The position numbers were made by a program, and so were the translations under genes. Positions 28,069-35,297 of a stretch of 64,000 nt of DNA are shown here, piece by piece; position 1 is the stretch's first letter; each line of letters begins with the position of its first letter. The notes beneath the pieces were generated by a model. It was not told the DNA's origin. It made no database searches and saw nothing but the letters and a program-made list of their open reading frames with translations. Source of the stretch: Bacteroidia bacterium (GTDB lineage Bacteria; Bacteroidota; Bacteroidia; NS11-12g; UBA9320); NCBI GenBank assembly GCA_028247315.1, contig JAOKFZ010000005.1, forward strand, positions 1-64,000, given 5' to 3'.

Positions 28069-30447
28069 TTAAAGCTGTGCGTGTATGGAGAATATAAAGT
28101 TTCTGCCCGGTGCTGTAATTCCAGAGCTGTAGGGTCGGTACCTTTTATCCCGAATGTTTTCTATGGCAATATTAATGTTGATTTTGGCTGTTATAGGATA
28201 TACATACCGCAAGTTAAATATAGCCCACGCTGGTGAATATGGTAGTCCATTTGCATTTTTTGCATACAGGTGCTCGTCTTCTTGTTCGTTCATCGTAAAC
28301 TGGCTATTCTTAAATTCTTGGTTATAAGTGGTATAGGCTACCAGTTGCCCTTTAATGAAGTTACACATTAGACTTGTACCACCAAAATTAGGTGTGATAT
28401 GACGAATAGGCTCACCGCTACTCGCATTGCTCTGCAGAACGGTGTAGGAACTCTTTAGACTAACGACAGGACTTATCTCGTACACCATGGATAACTGTGC
28501 TCCATATACTGCCGCATAGTTTTGATTTACTAATTTTTGTACCTTGCTCATTTCTCCATCATACACTATACTGTCCTGTCCGTTTAGTTGGCTTGCAGCT
28601 ATAGTAAGGGCATTGGTAAGGTATGTGTAAAATAGTGAACCGCTAAATTTGATTTTATTGGCAAAAAGATATTCGCAATTGATCTCGGCATTATAGGCGT
28701 ATTCAGGTTTTAATGAAGGATTGGGTATTGTTACAAAACCAGGATTACTATCAAATACTTTTGTGATGTCATCGATGTTTGGAGACTTGAAAGCAGTAGA
28801 CAGTATAGTGCCAATATTTCCGTTCCGTATTTTCATAAGATGAGAGACAGAACCCGTAATTGCCTGATTGGTATTGTTGTAATGATCTACTGGAAGTTGA
28901 TTGTAGGCTGTGTTGAATGTGCCTTGAGTACTGACCCTATTGTACCTTACGCCGCCTTCTGTAGTGTGTCTGATGTTACATTTCTTGAGTAGGTTAATAT
29001 AGGTGCCTAAGGACTCCCAACGCGAACCATCTGGGTATCGCGTACTGGTGGGAGAGGCAGTCCCGTTTGTAATGTCCAATACGCTTGCTTGGCTTCTTAG
29101 TCCATTGTGTATATACTCTGCACCATAGCTGAGTTCCATTTTATGTTTCAGTCGCTTTTGTATATCTATATTAGCACTGAGAGCAAGTAATTTTTCCGCT
29201 CGCTGACGTAGAAGAGTGCTACCAAAACGTCTATCGTTTCGGCTTTCTTCAAAAGATTGCTGGGCAAGTGTTATTTGAATATTGTCGCTCAGTGGGGTTC
29301 TCTTCTTGTTGGTATAGCTCACATTGTTCATAAACCATTGTTGTGGTCCATAGTACCAATCTCCATTTTTTAGACCATTACCCTCTCTAAGGATAAGACG
29401 GTCGTACCTGGGAATATTGGATGTATTGCTCCAATGTATGCCGTACTTTATAGTCTCATGTTTACTTAGTTTAAAGGCAAATTTTTGCATGAGATTTATC
29501 TGCCTGTAACCACTAAACACTTGTTGATTGGGGTTTGGATTAGTAATGAGCGTATCCCCTTCTACTTTTCGATAAACAATAAAATCAGGTCGGAGGTATT
29601 CGTCTGGGCCATTTTTACCCATCTTTAGATCCCCGAAATTTGAAAAACTAAGACTCGTAAATGAAGAAAATCGCTTGGTACCTATACCATAGTCAAAATG
29701 CCACGTACCTTCTCTACTGGCAGAACTATATCTAATATTCACATTACCGCCATGTGTTGTACTATCGCTAAAAGGTGTTTGTTTTGTATGAAAACTAAGG
29801 ACGCCTCCTATTGCGTCACTGCCGTAGAACTGGCTAGCAGGACCAAAAAGCACTTCGCTTGTTGCAATACTAAACGGATCTATGCTCAATACATTTTGAA
29901 CATTACCCGTTCTAAAAATTGCTGTGTTCATCCTCACTCCGTCTATTACGAGTAAGATTCGATTGGTCGCAAAGCCACGAATTATTGGGCTTCCTCCACC
30001 TTGTTGACTCTTTTGTACATATACCTTCTGATTAATGTTGATCATATCTGCAGCTGTTTGTGGCTGAAATAACTCTATATCAGCTGGCTGTAGCACATCT
30101 ACCTCTGCTACTATATCTGACGTTATGCGTTTCCCATATCGTGGAGTTATTATAATTGGAGTGAAACTCGTCGTCTTTTTATTGAGTATAAAAGTTGTTC
30201 CGTTGGTGAATGATTTTCGGATAATTCTTTTGGGATGATAGTTTGCATGAATTAGCATCCAACTGTCGCCTTTTATTGACGCAGTGTCTACGTACAAGAC
30301 ACCTGCATCATCCGATATCCCAAGATAGTTACTATTCTCAAAAAGTTGAACACCAGAAATGGGTTGCAAAATGGAGTTCACAACCTTGATTTGAGCTTTC
30401 AAACCAGTATACATGAGTAGGATTACTACAGCAGAAAATATTCGCAT
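28069..30447 (-). CDS. TonB-dependent outer-membrane receptor
   Basis: A 792-residue receptor. It has a signal peptide (about 1-18), a short CarboxypepD_reg-like N-terminal domain (about 20-95), a plug domain (about 110-235, including SQQGGGSPIIRGFATNRILLVIDGVRMN and VLFGPASQFYGSDAIGGV) and a 22-strand barrel ending in an aromatic-rich C-terminus (NFIFSIHAQL). The plug wording resembles haem/cobalamin-type receptors, but the ligand cannot be read from the sequence. No SusD partner is adjacent. It converges on floA. Confidence 0.93.
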   Translation of the reverse strand: MRIFSAVVILLMYTGLKAQIKVVNSILQPISGVQLFENSNYLGISDDAGVLYVDTASIKGDSWMLIHANYHPKRIIRKSFTNGTTFILNKKTTSFTPIIITPRYGKRITSDIVAEVDVLQPADIELFQPQTAADMININQKVYVQKSQQGGGSPIIRGFATNRILLVIDGVRMNTAIFRTGNVQNVLSIDPFSIATSEVLFGPASQFYGSDAIGGVLSFHTKQTPFSDSTTHGGNVNIRYSSASREGTWHFDYGIGTKRFSSFTSLSFSNFGDLKMGKNGPDEYLRPDFIVYRKVEGDTLITNPNPNQQVFSGYRQINLMQKFAFKLSKHETIKYGIHWSNTSNIPRYDRLILREGNGLKNGDWYYGPQQWFMNNVSYTNKKRTPLSDNIQITLAQQSFEESRNDRRFGSTLLRQRAEKLLALSANIDIQKRLKHKMELSYGAEYIHNGLRSQASVLDITNGTASPTSTRYPDGSRWESLGTYINLLKKCNIRHTTEGGVRYNRVSTQGTFNTAYNQLPVDHYNNTNQAITGSVSHLMKIRNGNIGTILSTAFKSPNIDDITKVFDSNPGFVTIPNPSLKPEYAYNAEINCEYLFANKIKFSGSLFYTYLTNALTIAASQLNGQDSIVYDGEMSKVQKLVNQNYAAVYGAQLSMVYEISPVVSLKSSYTVLQSNASSGEPIRHITPNFGGTSLMCNFIKGQLVAYTTYNQEFKNSQFTMNEQEDEHLYAKNANGLPYSPAWAIFNLRYVYPITAKININIAIENIRDKRYRPYSSGITAPGRNFIFSIHAQL

Positions 30448-30536
30448 ATTGCTATTGAGTGCAAGTGTATGACCAAAGCATCAAAAAATATTCCGAAAAA
30501 ACAAAACTATTTAAACATTTACGTGAGGTAAAAATC

Positions 30537-30544
30537 TATTTTTG
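30537..30544 (+). promoter_or_regulatory. YceI gene -7 promoter element
   Basis: TATTTTTG matches TAnnTTTG, 17 bases before the start codon. Confidence 0.55.
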
Positions 30545-30561
30545 AAAATTATAGAACAAAC

Positions 30562-31194
30562 ATGAAAAAAATATTTTTACTTACACTAATCGCGTCATTA
30601 TTTATGGCGTGCAGTAGCCCAACAGCCTCTACTGAGGCAGGTGAGGCAAATGAGGCAGCAACAGCTGAAGCATTTAGCACCGAGTACGCTGTAAATGCTG
30701 TAGAAAGTACGGTTACATGGACAGGTAGCAAACCAACTGGGGATATGCACATGGGCACAGTGGCTATTAAGCAAGGAAAACTTGCCATGTCAGAAGGATC
30801 TATTTCTGCAGGAAGTTTTGTTTTGGATATGACTCAAATGAGTGTAACTGATGAAGGAATGGATGAGGAGACGAAAGCAAAACTGTTGGGTCATTTGACT
30901 ACAACTGATTTTTTTGAGGTTGAGAAATTCCCAACAGCAAGTTTTTCAGTGACGAGTTCTACCGCAGATAGCCTAATGGGTAATCTTACTATTAAAGATA
31001 TTACAAAATCTATTACTGTGCCTTATTCTGTAGAAGTAGGGGAAGCCAATATCACAGCGAATGCTTCTTTCTCTATAGATAGAACGCAGTGGGGTGTTAA
31101 ATTTAATAGCGGAAACTTCTTCGAAAATTTAGGAGAATACCTTATTGATGACGCTGTACAGTTTGACGTAAAACTAGTTGCAGACGCTAAATAG
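30562..31194 (+). CDS. YceI family lipoprotein
   Basis: A 210-residue lipoprotein: signal MKKIFLLTLIASLFMAC with lipobox Cys17, a low-complexity Ala/Glu/Thr linker (about 20-40), then a YceI lipocalin-like barrel. YceI-fold signatures are STVTWTGSKPTGDMHMG, KLLGHLTTTDFFEVEKFPTASF and INRTQWGVKF-type IDRTQWGVKFNSG. YceI proteins bind isoprenoid-like lipids. A terminator follows. A 58-residue lipoprotein gene lies downstream with its own promoter. Confidence 0.92.
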   Translation: MKKIFLLTLIASLFMACSSPTASTEAGEANEAATAEAFSTEYAVNAVESTVTWTGSKPTGDMHMGTVAIKQGKLAMSEGSISAGSFVLDMTQMSVTDEGMDEETKAKLLGHLTTTDFFEVEKFPTASFSVTSSTADSLMGNLTIKDITKSITVPYSVEVGEANITANASFSIDRTQWGVKFNSGNFFENLGEYLIDDAVQFDVKLVADAK

Positions 31195-31215
31195 ACAATA
31201 TATTTCTTCAGCATT

Positions 31216-31255
31216 AAAAACTGTTCTCATGGATTAGTGTGAACGTTTTTTTTTT
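31216..31255 (+). terminator. Intrinsic terminator after YceI gene
   Basis: An imperfect stem (AAAAAC, GTTC and CA arms against TG, GAAC and GTTTTT) has an eight-base loop and is followed by a run of ten T residues. Confidence 0.6.
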
Positions 31256-31282
31256 GGTAATTATTTAAGGCAGAAAAAGCAC

Positions 31283-31290
31283 TAAATTTG
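31283..31290 (+). promoter_or_regulatory. -7 element of small lipoprotein gene
   Basis: TAAATTTG matches TAnnTTTG and ends five bases before the ATG, predicting a leaderless or nearly leaderless mRNA. A TTG lies 26 bases upstream, slightly beyond the usual spacing. Confidence 0.45.
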
Positions 31291-31295
31291 AAATA

Positions 31296-31472
31296 ATGAA
31301 AAAAGGAATTCTTTTCATGGCTTTAGGATTTTTTCTGCTTTCTGGTGTTTTGGGTTGTAAATCAAAGCATTGTGCAGCTTTACAAGACGACTTAGAAGGA
31401 TATAGCAGTAAGACAGCAAAGAAGAAGCGTGGTCGTCAAGAAGGTCTGTTTGGTAAGCAAAAACGTCGTTAG
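31296..31472 (+). CDS. 58-residue lipoprotein with basic tail
   Basis: A small gene of 58 codons from ATG. The signal MKKGILFMALGFFLLSGVLGC has a good lipobox (VLGC, Cys21). The mature 38 residues contain one more Cys and a highly basic C-terminus with KKKRGRQEG and KQKRR. Similar tiny lipoproteins with a 'KKRGRQEGLFG'-like tail occur in Bacteroidota, but I know of no function. It is supported by its own promoter element and codon use like its neighbours. Confidence 0.65.
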   Translation: MKKGILFMALGFFLLSGVLGCKSKHCAALQDDLEGYSSKTAKKKRGRQEGLFGKQKRR

Positions 31473-31529
31473 CTAGGGTATATAGATATTTATTTATGGC
31501 GATTGTAGGCTTTTTAATTCCTCATAGCG

Positions 31530-31537
31530 TATTTTTG
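31530..31537 (+). promoter_or_regulatory. Possible promoter for the surface-protein gene
   Basis: TATTTTTG matches TAnnTTTG, with TTG 24 bases upstream (31503-31505). If it serves the gene at 31763, the leader would be about 220 bases. Confidence 0.35.
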
Positions 31538-31558
31538 ACACTAACTAGCTTATGATAA

Positions 31559-31723
31559 TGGTAAGACCGTATTTATCGTTCTGTTCTTATTTCTAAGTCT
31601 AATGTAACGGCAGACGCAGGATTCGCTGAATTTAGGGGCTCCACCAATAGTATAGAAGCGTTATTCAACTTTGGCTCAAACAGGAGCCTATTGGTGAATA
31701 GTAGTCAGAATATTAATCTTTGA
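31559..31723 (+). other. Start-less open frame, possible gene relic
   Basis: Between two stops there is a frame of about 54 codons without ATG, TTG or GTG near its beginning. It reads like a protein (for example NVTADAGFAEFRGSTNS and ALFNFGSNRSLLVNSS). It lies between the promoter-like element at 31530 and the next gene. It may be a relic of a secreted protein, or chance. Confidence 0.2.
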
Positions 31724-31734
31724 ATAGTAGTCAG
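31641..31734 (+). repeat. Inverted and direct repeats upstream of surface-protein gene
   Basis: CACCAATAG near 31643 is complemented by CTATTGGTG near 31688-31696, with a smaller GGCTC/GAGCC hairpin inside. A 14-base direct repeat TGAATAGTAGTCAG occurs at 31695-31708 and 31721-31734. The rest of the 290-base gap before 31763 holds nothing else recognisable. Confidence 0.45.
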
Positions 31735-31762
31735 TGTCAGAAGCGTAACATAAATAGATGTA

Positions 31763-32857
31763 ATGTATATGACGAATAAATTATTTTACACAGGCGTTTT
31801 ATCCCTATTGATGAGTTTCTTCTCCATCTCGGTTTATGCCGGGGCTGGATTTTTTGGTTCGGGTGCTGGTGTTATAGCCTATACCCAAAACGCAGGAACA
31901 ATGACTGCAACGTCAAGTTTTGGAACCGACATAGGTAGTTCCTCTTCACTCGTCTTGAATGGAGGGTACAATCACGTATGGAGAGATGGTTCGGGAAACA
32001 TATGCTCTGGAACATTAAATTATCGTATTTATCCATTTGGAACGACCCCTTCAGGCTCATTTATAACTGAAAGCTTAGGATTTAGCTCCAATCATTCGTT
32101 TACTACTACAGCCACACCTAGTAATATATCTTCTGGTGGGGGCAATGATCAACGATGGGGCCAAGTAACGGGTTCAACTAATCTATTGACAGGATTGACC
32201 ACAGGTACGAAGTACACATTTGAGTTTTACTTTTCTGCTACAGGAAGTACAACAAACAACAGTGGATGTGGAGATAATTTATATTATAACAATGGGGGAA
32301 CGAATTTTACGATGGACTTTACGGTCGCAGCACCTCTTCCTATTGAGTTGATTGATTTTTCTGGGAATATTGAAGGTGGAGTATCTCAACTTCGGTGGTC
32401 TACAGCCTCTGAGTTGAATGCATCTCATTTTATAGTACATAAGTCTAAAGACGGATTAGAGAAGCACGAGGTTGGAGTGGTTGCAGCCAACGGAAACAGT
32501 AGCGTTACACAGTATTATTCCTTTGCCGATATGGTGCCTCTTAAACAGAGAACCTTCTACTTTATAGAACAAGTAGACTTTAATGGCAGAAGAGAATGGT
32601 TTGGCCCAGTAAGATTAGATGTTAAAGGTAAATCAAATGCGAGTGTATTTTTTACTGCATCTGGGTTGCTGCAGATAAACAGTGATATAGATATCTACAA
32701 CTCGGCACAATTACTTAGGCTTGATGGAACAAGAATTGTTGCGATACCCATAGAATCAGACATCGAGCAGGTGCGTGTCCCTGTGGTATGCTGTGGCATA
32801 TATCTTTTAGAATTAAGCGGACCGTCTGCTCATAGGGTTATAACACTAATGAGATAA
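31763..32857 (+). CDS. Secreted T9SS-like surface protein
   Basis: A 364-residue exported protein. The signal peptide spans about 1-26 (cleavage after VYA); ATG at 31769 is an equally good start. Residues 27-190 are Gly/Ser/Thr-rich and beta-like. The junction PLPIELIDFSG followed by QLRWSTASELNASHFIVHKS is the hallmark of Bacteroidota proteins that precede a T9SS C-terminal domain. The end (GIYLLELSGPSAHRVITLMR) resembles a divergent sorting tail of the type GxYxLxL...K.. . It probably goes to the cell surface via T9SS. The function is unknown. Confidence 0.6.
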   Translation: MYMTNKLFYTGVLSLLMSFFSISVYAGAGFFGSGAGVIAYTQNAGTMTATSSFGTDIGSSSSLVLNGGYNHVWRDGSGNICSGTLNYRIYPFGTTPSGSFITESLGFSSNHSFTTTATPSNISSGGGNDQRWGQVTGSTNLLTGLTTGTKYTFEFYFSATGSTTNNSGCGDNLYYNNGGTNFTMDFTVAAPLPIELIDFSGNIEGGVSQLRWSTASELNASHFIVHKSKDGLEKHEVGVVAANGNSSVTQYYSFADMVPLKQRTFYFIEQVDFNGRREWFGPVRLDVKGKSNASVFFTASGLLQINSDIDIYNSAQLLRLDGTRIVAIPIESDIEQVRVPVVCCGIYLLELSGPSAHRVITLMR

Positions 32858-32868
32858 AGCAGGAATTT

Positions 32869-33030
32869 TTATTTCTCATTTTTAGGCTGTCGCTTCGCTT
32901 TTTTCAACGCTTCATTCAGCAAGTATTCTATTTGCCCATTTGTGCTTCTAAACTCGTCTGCGGACCATTTTTCAATGGCTGCCAATAGTTTTTCGTCTAC
33001 GCGTAATGCAAATGCTTTTTTTTTGCCCAT
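32869..33030 (-). CDS. Arc-family ribbon-helix-helix DNA-binding protein
   Basis: A 53-residue protein, ATG at 33030. The strand KKKAFALRVDEKLLAAIEKW followed by a helix with EFRSTNGQIEYLLNEALKKA is the ribbon-helix-helix pattern of Arc-like repressors, which bind operators as dimers of dimers. The N-terminus contains a run of nine A residues coding for Lys. It is the last gene of the SPFH operon, three bases after the stop of the preceding mini-gene. It probably autoregulates the operon through the inverted repeat at 34294-34318 (inference). Confidence 0.8.
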   Translation of the reverse strand: MGKKKAFALRVDEKLLAAIEKWSADEFRSTNGQIEYLLNEALKKAKRQPKNEK

Positions 33031-33033
33031 GGG

Positions 33034-33181
33034 CTAGACACTTCTTTTCATTAACGCCCCATAACCTGTTCCATTATGCAACATACTTAGAGCTTCGTAG
33101 CCAGATTGATTATTGATGCGTTCCTCAAATTTTTCCAATTTCTTGGTCCATCCCTTTTCTAGAATTATTGTTTTTTTTCAT
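33034..33181 (-). pseudogene. Frameshifted copy of the adjacent mini-protein (A8 tract at the start codon)
   Basis: An ATG at 33181, overlapping the stop of the previous gene (ATGA), is followed by eight A residues (33171-33178). Read directly, the frame stops after 18 codons. With seven A residues it would read MKKTIILEKGW and run 48 codons to TAG at 33036-33034. That product aligns over its whole length with the 51-residue protein just upstream (LEKFEERINNQ-GYEALSM against LDKFQKSVNDQ-GYKAISI; GTGYGALMKR against GTHVLMEK). Either one base was gained, or slippage on the A8 tract restores the frame. Without slippage it is a pseudogene. Confidence 0.6.
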
Positions 33182-33333
33182 TCGTGACTGATTTTTTCCA
33201 TGAGAACATGAGTGCCTGAGGGTCCGCAGATGCTAATAGCCTTATATCCCTTTGCTGCTTGATCATTGACACTCTTTTGAAATTTATCCAGGGGTTGAAA
33301 AGCCTTGGCTCTTATGATTACGTATTTTTCCAT
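33178..33333 (-). CDS. DUF4177-like 51-residue mini-protein
   Basis: A small cytoplasmic protein, ATG at 33333, 51 residues. The pattern KYVIIRAKAFQPLDKFQKSV, then a helix NDQAAKGYKAIS, then a strand ending VLMEKI resembles DUF4177-type small beta-alpha-beta proteins (GxxGxxxVxV followed by a final strand). It lies 62 bases after the SPFH gene, with a homologous frame directly downstream, so the two are a tandem duplication. The function is unknown. Confidence 0.55.
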   Translation of the reverse strand: MEKYVIIRAKAFQPLDKFQKSVNDQAAKGYKAISICGPSGTHVLMEKISHE

Positions 33334-33395
33334 GTATCTATTTTATTCTTTGGTTCTTACTCTTCTTTGAAACTTGCGTTTAAAATCTTCATCGC

Positions 33396-34268
33396 TTAGT
33401 TGTGCAAGGTTCCAGCATTTACTATTGGGCTAGCCGCCTTGTCAGAACAGAGCACTACAAGCAGATTACTCACCATGGCAGCACGCTTATCATCATCCAG
33501 TTCTACTATTTTCTTGGCACTCAGTTGTTGTAGTGCATCATCCACCATACCTACTGCACCTTCTACGATTTTACGTCTTGCAGCAATAATGGCAGTAGCC
33601 TGTTGACGTTGAAGCATGGCACTGGCTATTTCTTCTGAGTAGGCCAAGTAGCTTATTCTTGCCTCAATTACTTCTATTCCAGCTATCTCTAATCTACGAG
33701 TTAAGGCATCTTCTAGTTTCTCATCTATTTCTGCTCCACCACTTCTCAGGGTTAAATGATTTATTTCTCCTGTCTTTTCATCTTCAAAATCATCATACGG
33801 ATATTGTCCAGCAAGCTTGCGTATGGCTGCTTCACTTTGTATGTTCACAAAACTTTGGTAATCGTCTACATCAAAAGCAGCTCTAAAGGTTTCTTTTGCC
33901 TTCCATACCACTACTGCACCGATTTTTATTGGGTTACCCAAGCTGTCATTTACTTTAATGGGCGGGGTGTCTAGGTTACGTGCACGTAGACTTATTTTTT
34001 GTTTCTTGAAAAATGGATTGATAAAGAAAAAGCCATTCTCTCTTACTGTGCCTTTATATGCACCAAACAGTGTGAGCACTCTAGATCCATTTGGACTCAC
34101 GGCGGTTAAACCTGCAGAGATGAAAAGGGAAAGAAGAACGGATACTACTATAATGGATGCACTATGCATAGATATGCCAAATGTGATGCCACTTGTTGCT
34201 ACAATTAGCAATAGGAGTAAGCCTACGTAGCCACTCATCGGTTTGAAAGTTAATTCTGTTGTTGTCAT
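33396..34268 (-). CDS. SPFH/Band 7 domain protein
   Basis: A 290-residue membrane-associated SPFH protein, not of the FloA type. Two hydrophobic segments (about 12-60) precede the Band 7 domain (KISLRARNLDTPPIKVNDSLGNPIKIGAVVVWKAKETFRAAFDVDDY). A helical region ends with AMLQRQQATAIIAARRKIVEGAVGMVDDAL. Such proteins scaffold membrane protein complexes. It heads an operon with two mini-genes and an Arc-family regulator, a known gene neighbour in Bacteroidota. The ATG is 36 bases downstream of a TATATTTG element. Confidence 0.92.
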   Translation of the reverse strand: MTTTELTFKPMSGYVGLLLLLIVATSGITFGISMHSASIIVVSVLLSLFISAGLTAVSPNGSRVLTLFGAYKGTVRENGFFFINPFFKKQKISLRARNLDTPPIKVNDSLGNPIKIGAVVVWKAKETFRAAFDVDDYQSFVNIQSEAAIRKLAGQYPYDDFEDEKTGEINHLTLRSGGAEIDEKLEDALTRRLEIAGIEVIEARISYLAYSEEIASAMLQRQQATAIIAARRKIVEGAVGMVDDALQQLSAKKIVELDDDKRAAMVSNLLVVLCSDKAASPIVNAGTLHN

Positions 34269-34293
34269 AGTATTGTTTTTGTATAAGATATTA

Positions 34294-34318
34294 AAATGAT
34301 ATCACAAATATATCATTT
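34294..34318 (-). promoter_or_regulatory. SPFH operon -7 element inside a perfect inverted repeat (candidate Arc operator)
   Basis: The plus strand has AAATGATAT at 34294-34302 and its exact reverse complement ATATCATTT at 34310-34318, with a seven-base spacer. The minus-strand -7 element TATATTTG (34312-34305) sits across the spacer and one arm. A protein bound here would block the promoter. The operon encodes a ribbon-helix-helix protein, so autoregulation is the natural inference. Confidence 0.6.
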
Positions 34319-34437
34319 ATTAATTTGATTTGTGAGTGTTCTTAGGATGAAAAAAGGCAATTAGACGATAAAACGTATACAAATGAGCCCATCCTTGGGT
34401 GACAAGAACTATCTGCAGCGGTACGTGTTACCTTAGT

Positions 34438-34602
34438 ATGTTTGGATTATTCAAAAAGAAATCAGAAAAAGAAAAGCTAGAAGATCAGTATGAAAAACTA
34501 CTAGGAGAGGCTCACAAGCTAAGTACAGTAAATAGAACAGCTTCTGACGCCAAAGCTGCTGAGGCCGATGCCGTGCTAAAGCAAATAGAGGCTCTGGACT
34601 AA
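34438..34602 (+). CDS. Lacal_2735 family small protein
   Basis: A 54-residue protein from ATG at 34438: MFGLFKKKSEKEKLEDQYEK and a helical remainder (LLGEAHKLSTVNRTASDAKA). This is the conserved Bacteroidota Lacal_2735/DUF6435 family: a short amphipathic N-terminus, a Lys/Glu-rich helix and the HKLST-NR-SD motif. The function is unknown. A longer in-frame extension from 34399 lacks the family pattern and was rejected. The promoter-like TACCTTAG ends just before the ATG, suggesting a leaderless mRNA. Confidence 0.8.
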   Translation: MFGLFKKKSEKEKLEDQYEKLLGEAHKLSTVNRTASDAKAAEADAVLKQIEALD

Positions 34603-35240
34603 CTCTCGGGGAAAAGCTTTCCTTTCGATACCTCGTTCAATTCATCAGCGTTGGTATATACGGCAAAATACCCACTGGGTATTTGAGCATCTGCTTGGTT
34701 GCGGTTCCTGCTAACTATCCTATCGTTTGCTGAATTGATGTGCAAAATAGGAGTGTTATGTTTTACCCCCTTGCCAGTTGGCTATGCTCTTCATGGCCCA
34801 TTTGAGGTGTTCCGGACTACTGTTTTCAAAACACGACTGCAAGACTTCTTGTTTTTCTGGGTTTACCAGAGAGAATGCGTAAGCCATAAGTTTATTGGCT
34901 CTTTTCAGAAGTGAGTTGGGCATATAGTCTGGCAGGTGCAGTGCCCCAGCTATTCCCATAAACCACGGTTTTTCGCTTTTGCTCTTTACGGTAGAGATGA
35001 ATATTACTTCTTGTGTCGGCAATATGGCGGCAATCTCTTGAGCAATGATACCACCAAAACTCAACTTTACGGGGTTTGGATGATGTATAAAAGAAGCCAA
35101 TCGTACAGCATAATCACGAAAGCTTTCAGCGGGTGTGTTTTCTATCCACGACGTGTGGGTATGGTTCTCGGGAAATGGATTCGGGCGAACACACGTTCGT
35201 CCGCACCAAGAACAGATAGTATGTAGATGTGATTACCCAA
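34599..35240 (-). pseudogene. Decayed alpha/beta hydrolase
   Basis: Three frames of the minus strand together encode an alpha/beta hydrolase. The first is HIYILSVLGADERVFARIHFP, the second ENHTHTSWIENTPAESF through LSFGG and SLLKRANKLMAYAFS to WAMKSIANWQG, and the third HNTPILHINSANDRIV to the end. The first break is at a C3 tract near 35175 and the second at a G5 tract near 34768. The GxSxG elbow has become KLSFG, and the position of the catalytic His in the usual GGHF is Tyr (SGYF). The Asp in NDRI remains. The combination of frameshifts and lost catalytic residues indicates true decay. Its stop overlaps that of the Lacal_2735 gene by four bases. Confidence 0.75.
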
Positions 35241-35297
35241 TGCTTCAAATGTATAGTGTAGATTTTACATTATACGGGCAAAACCTACGACACGTAG

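Noticed and set aside
34399-34437. Extension of the Lacal_2735 protein upstream of MFGLFKKK
   Set aside because: The added residues (MTRTICSGTCYLS) do not fit the family, and a promoter-like element lies directly before the ATG at 34438.
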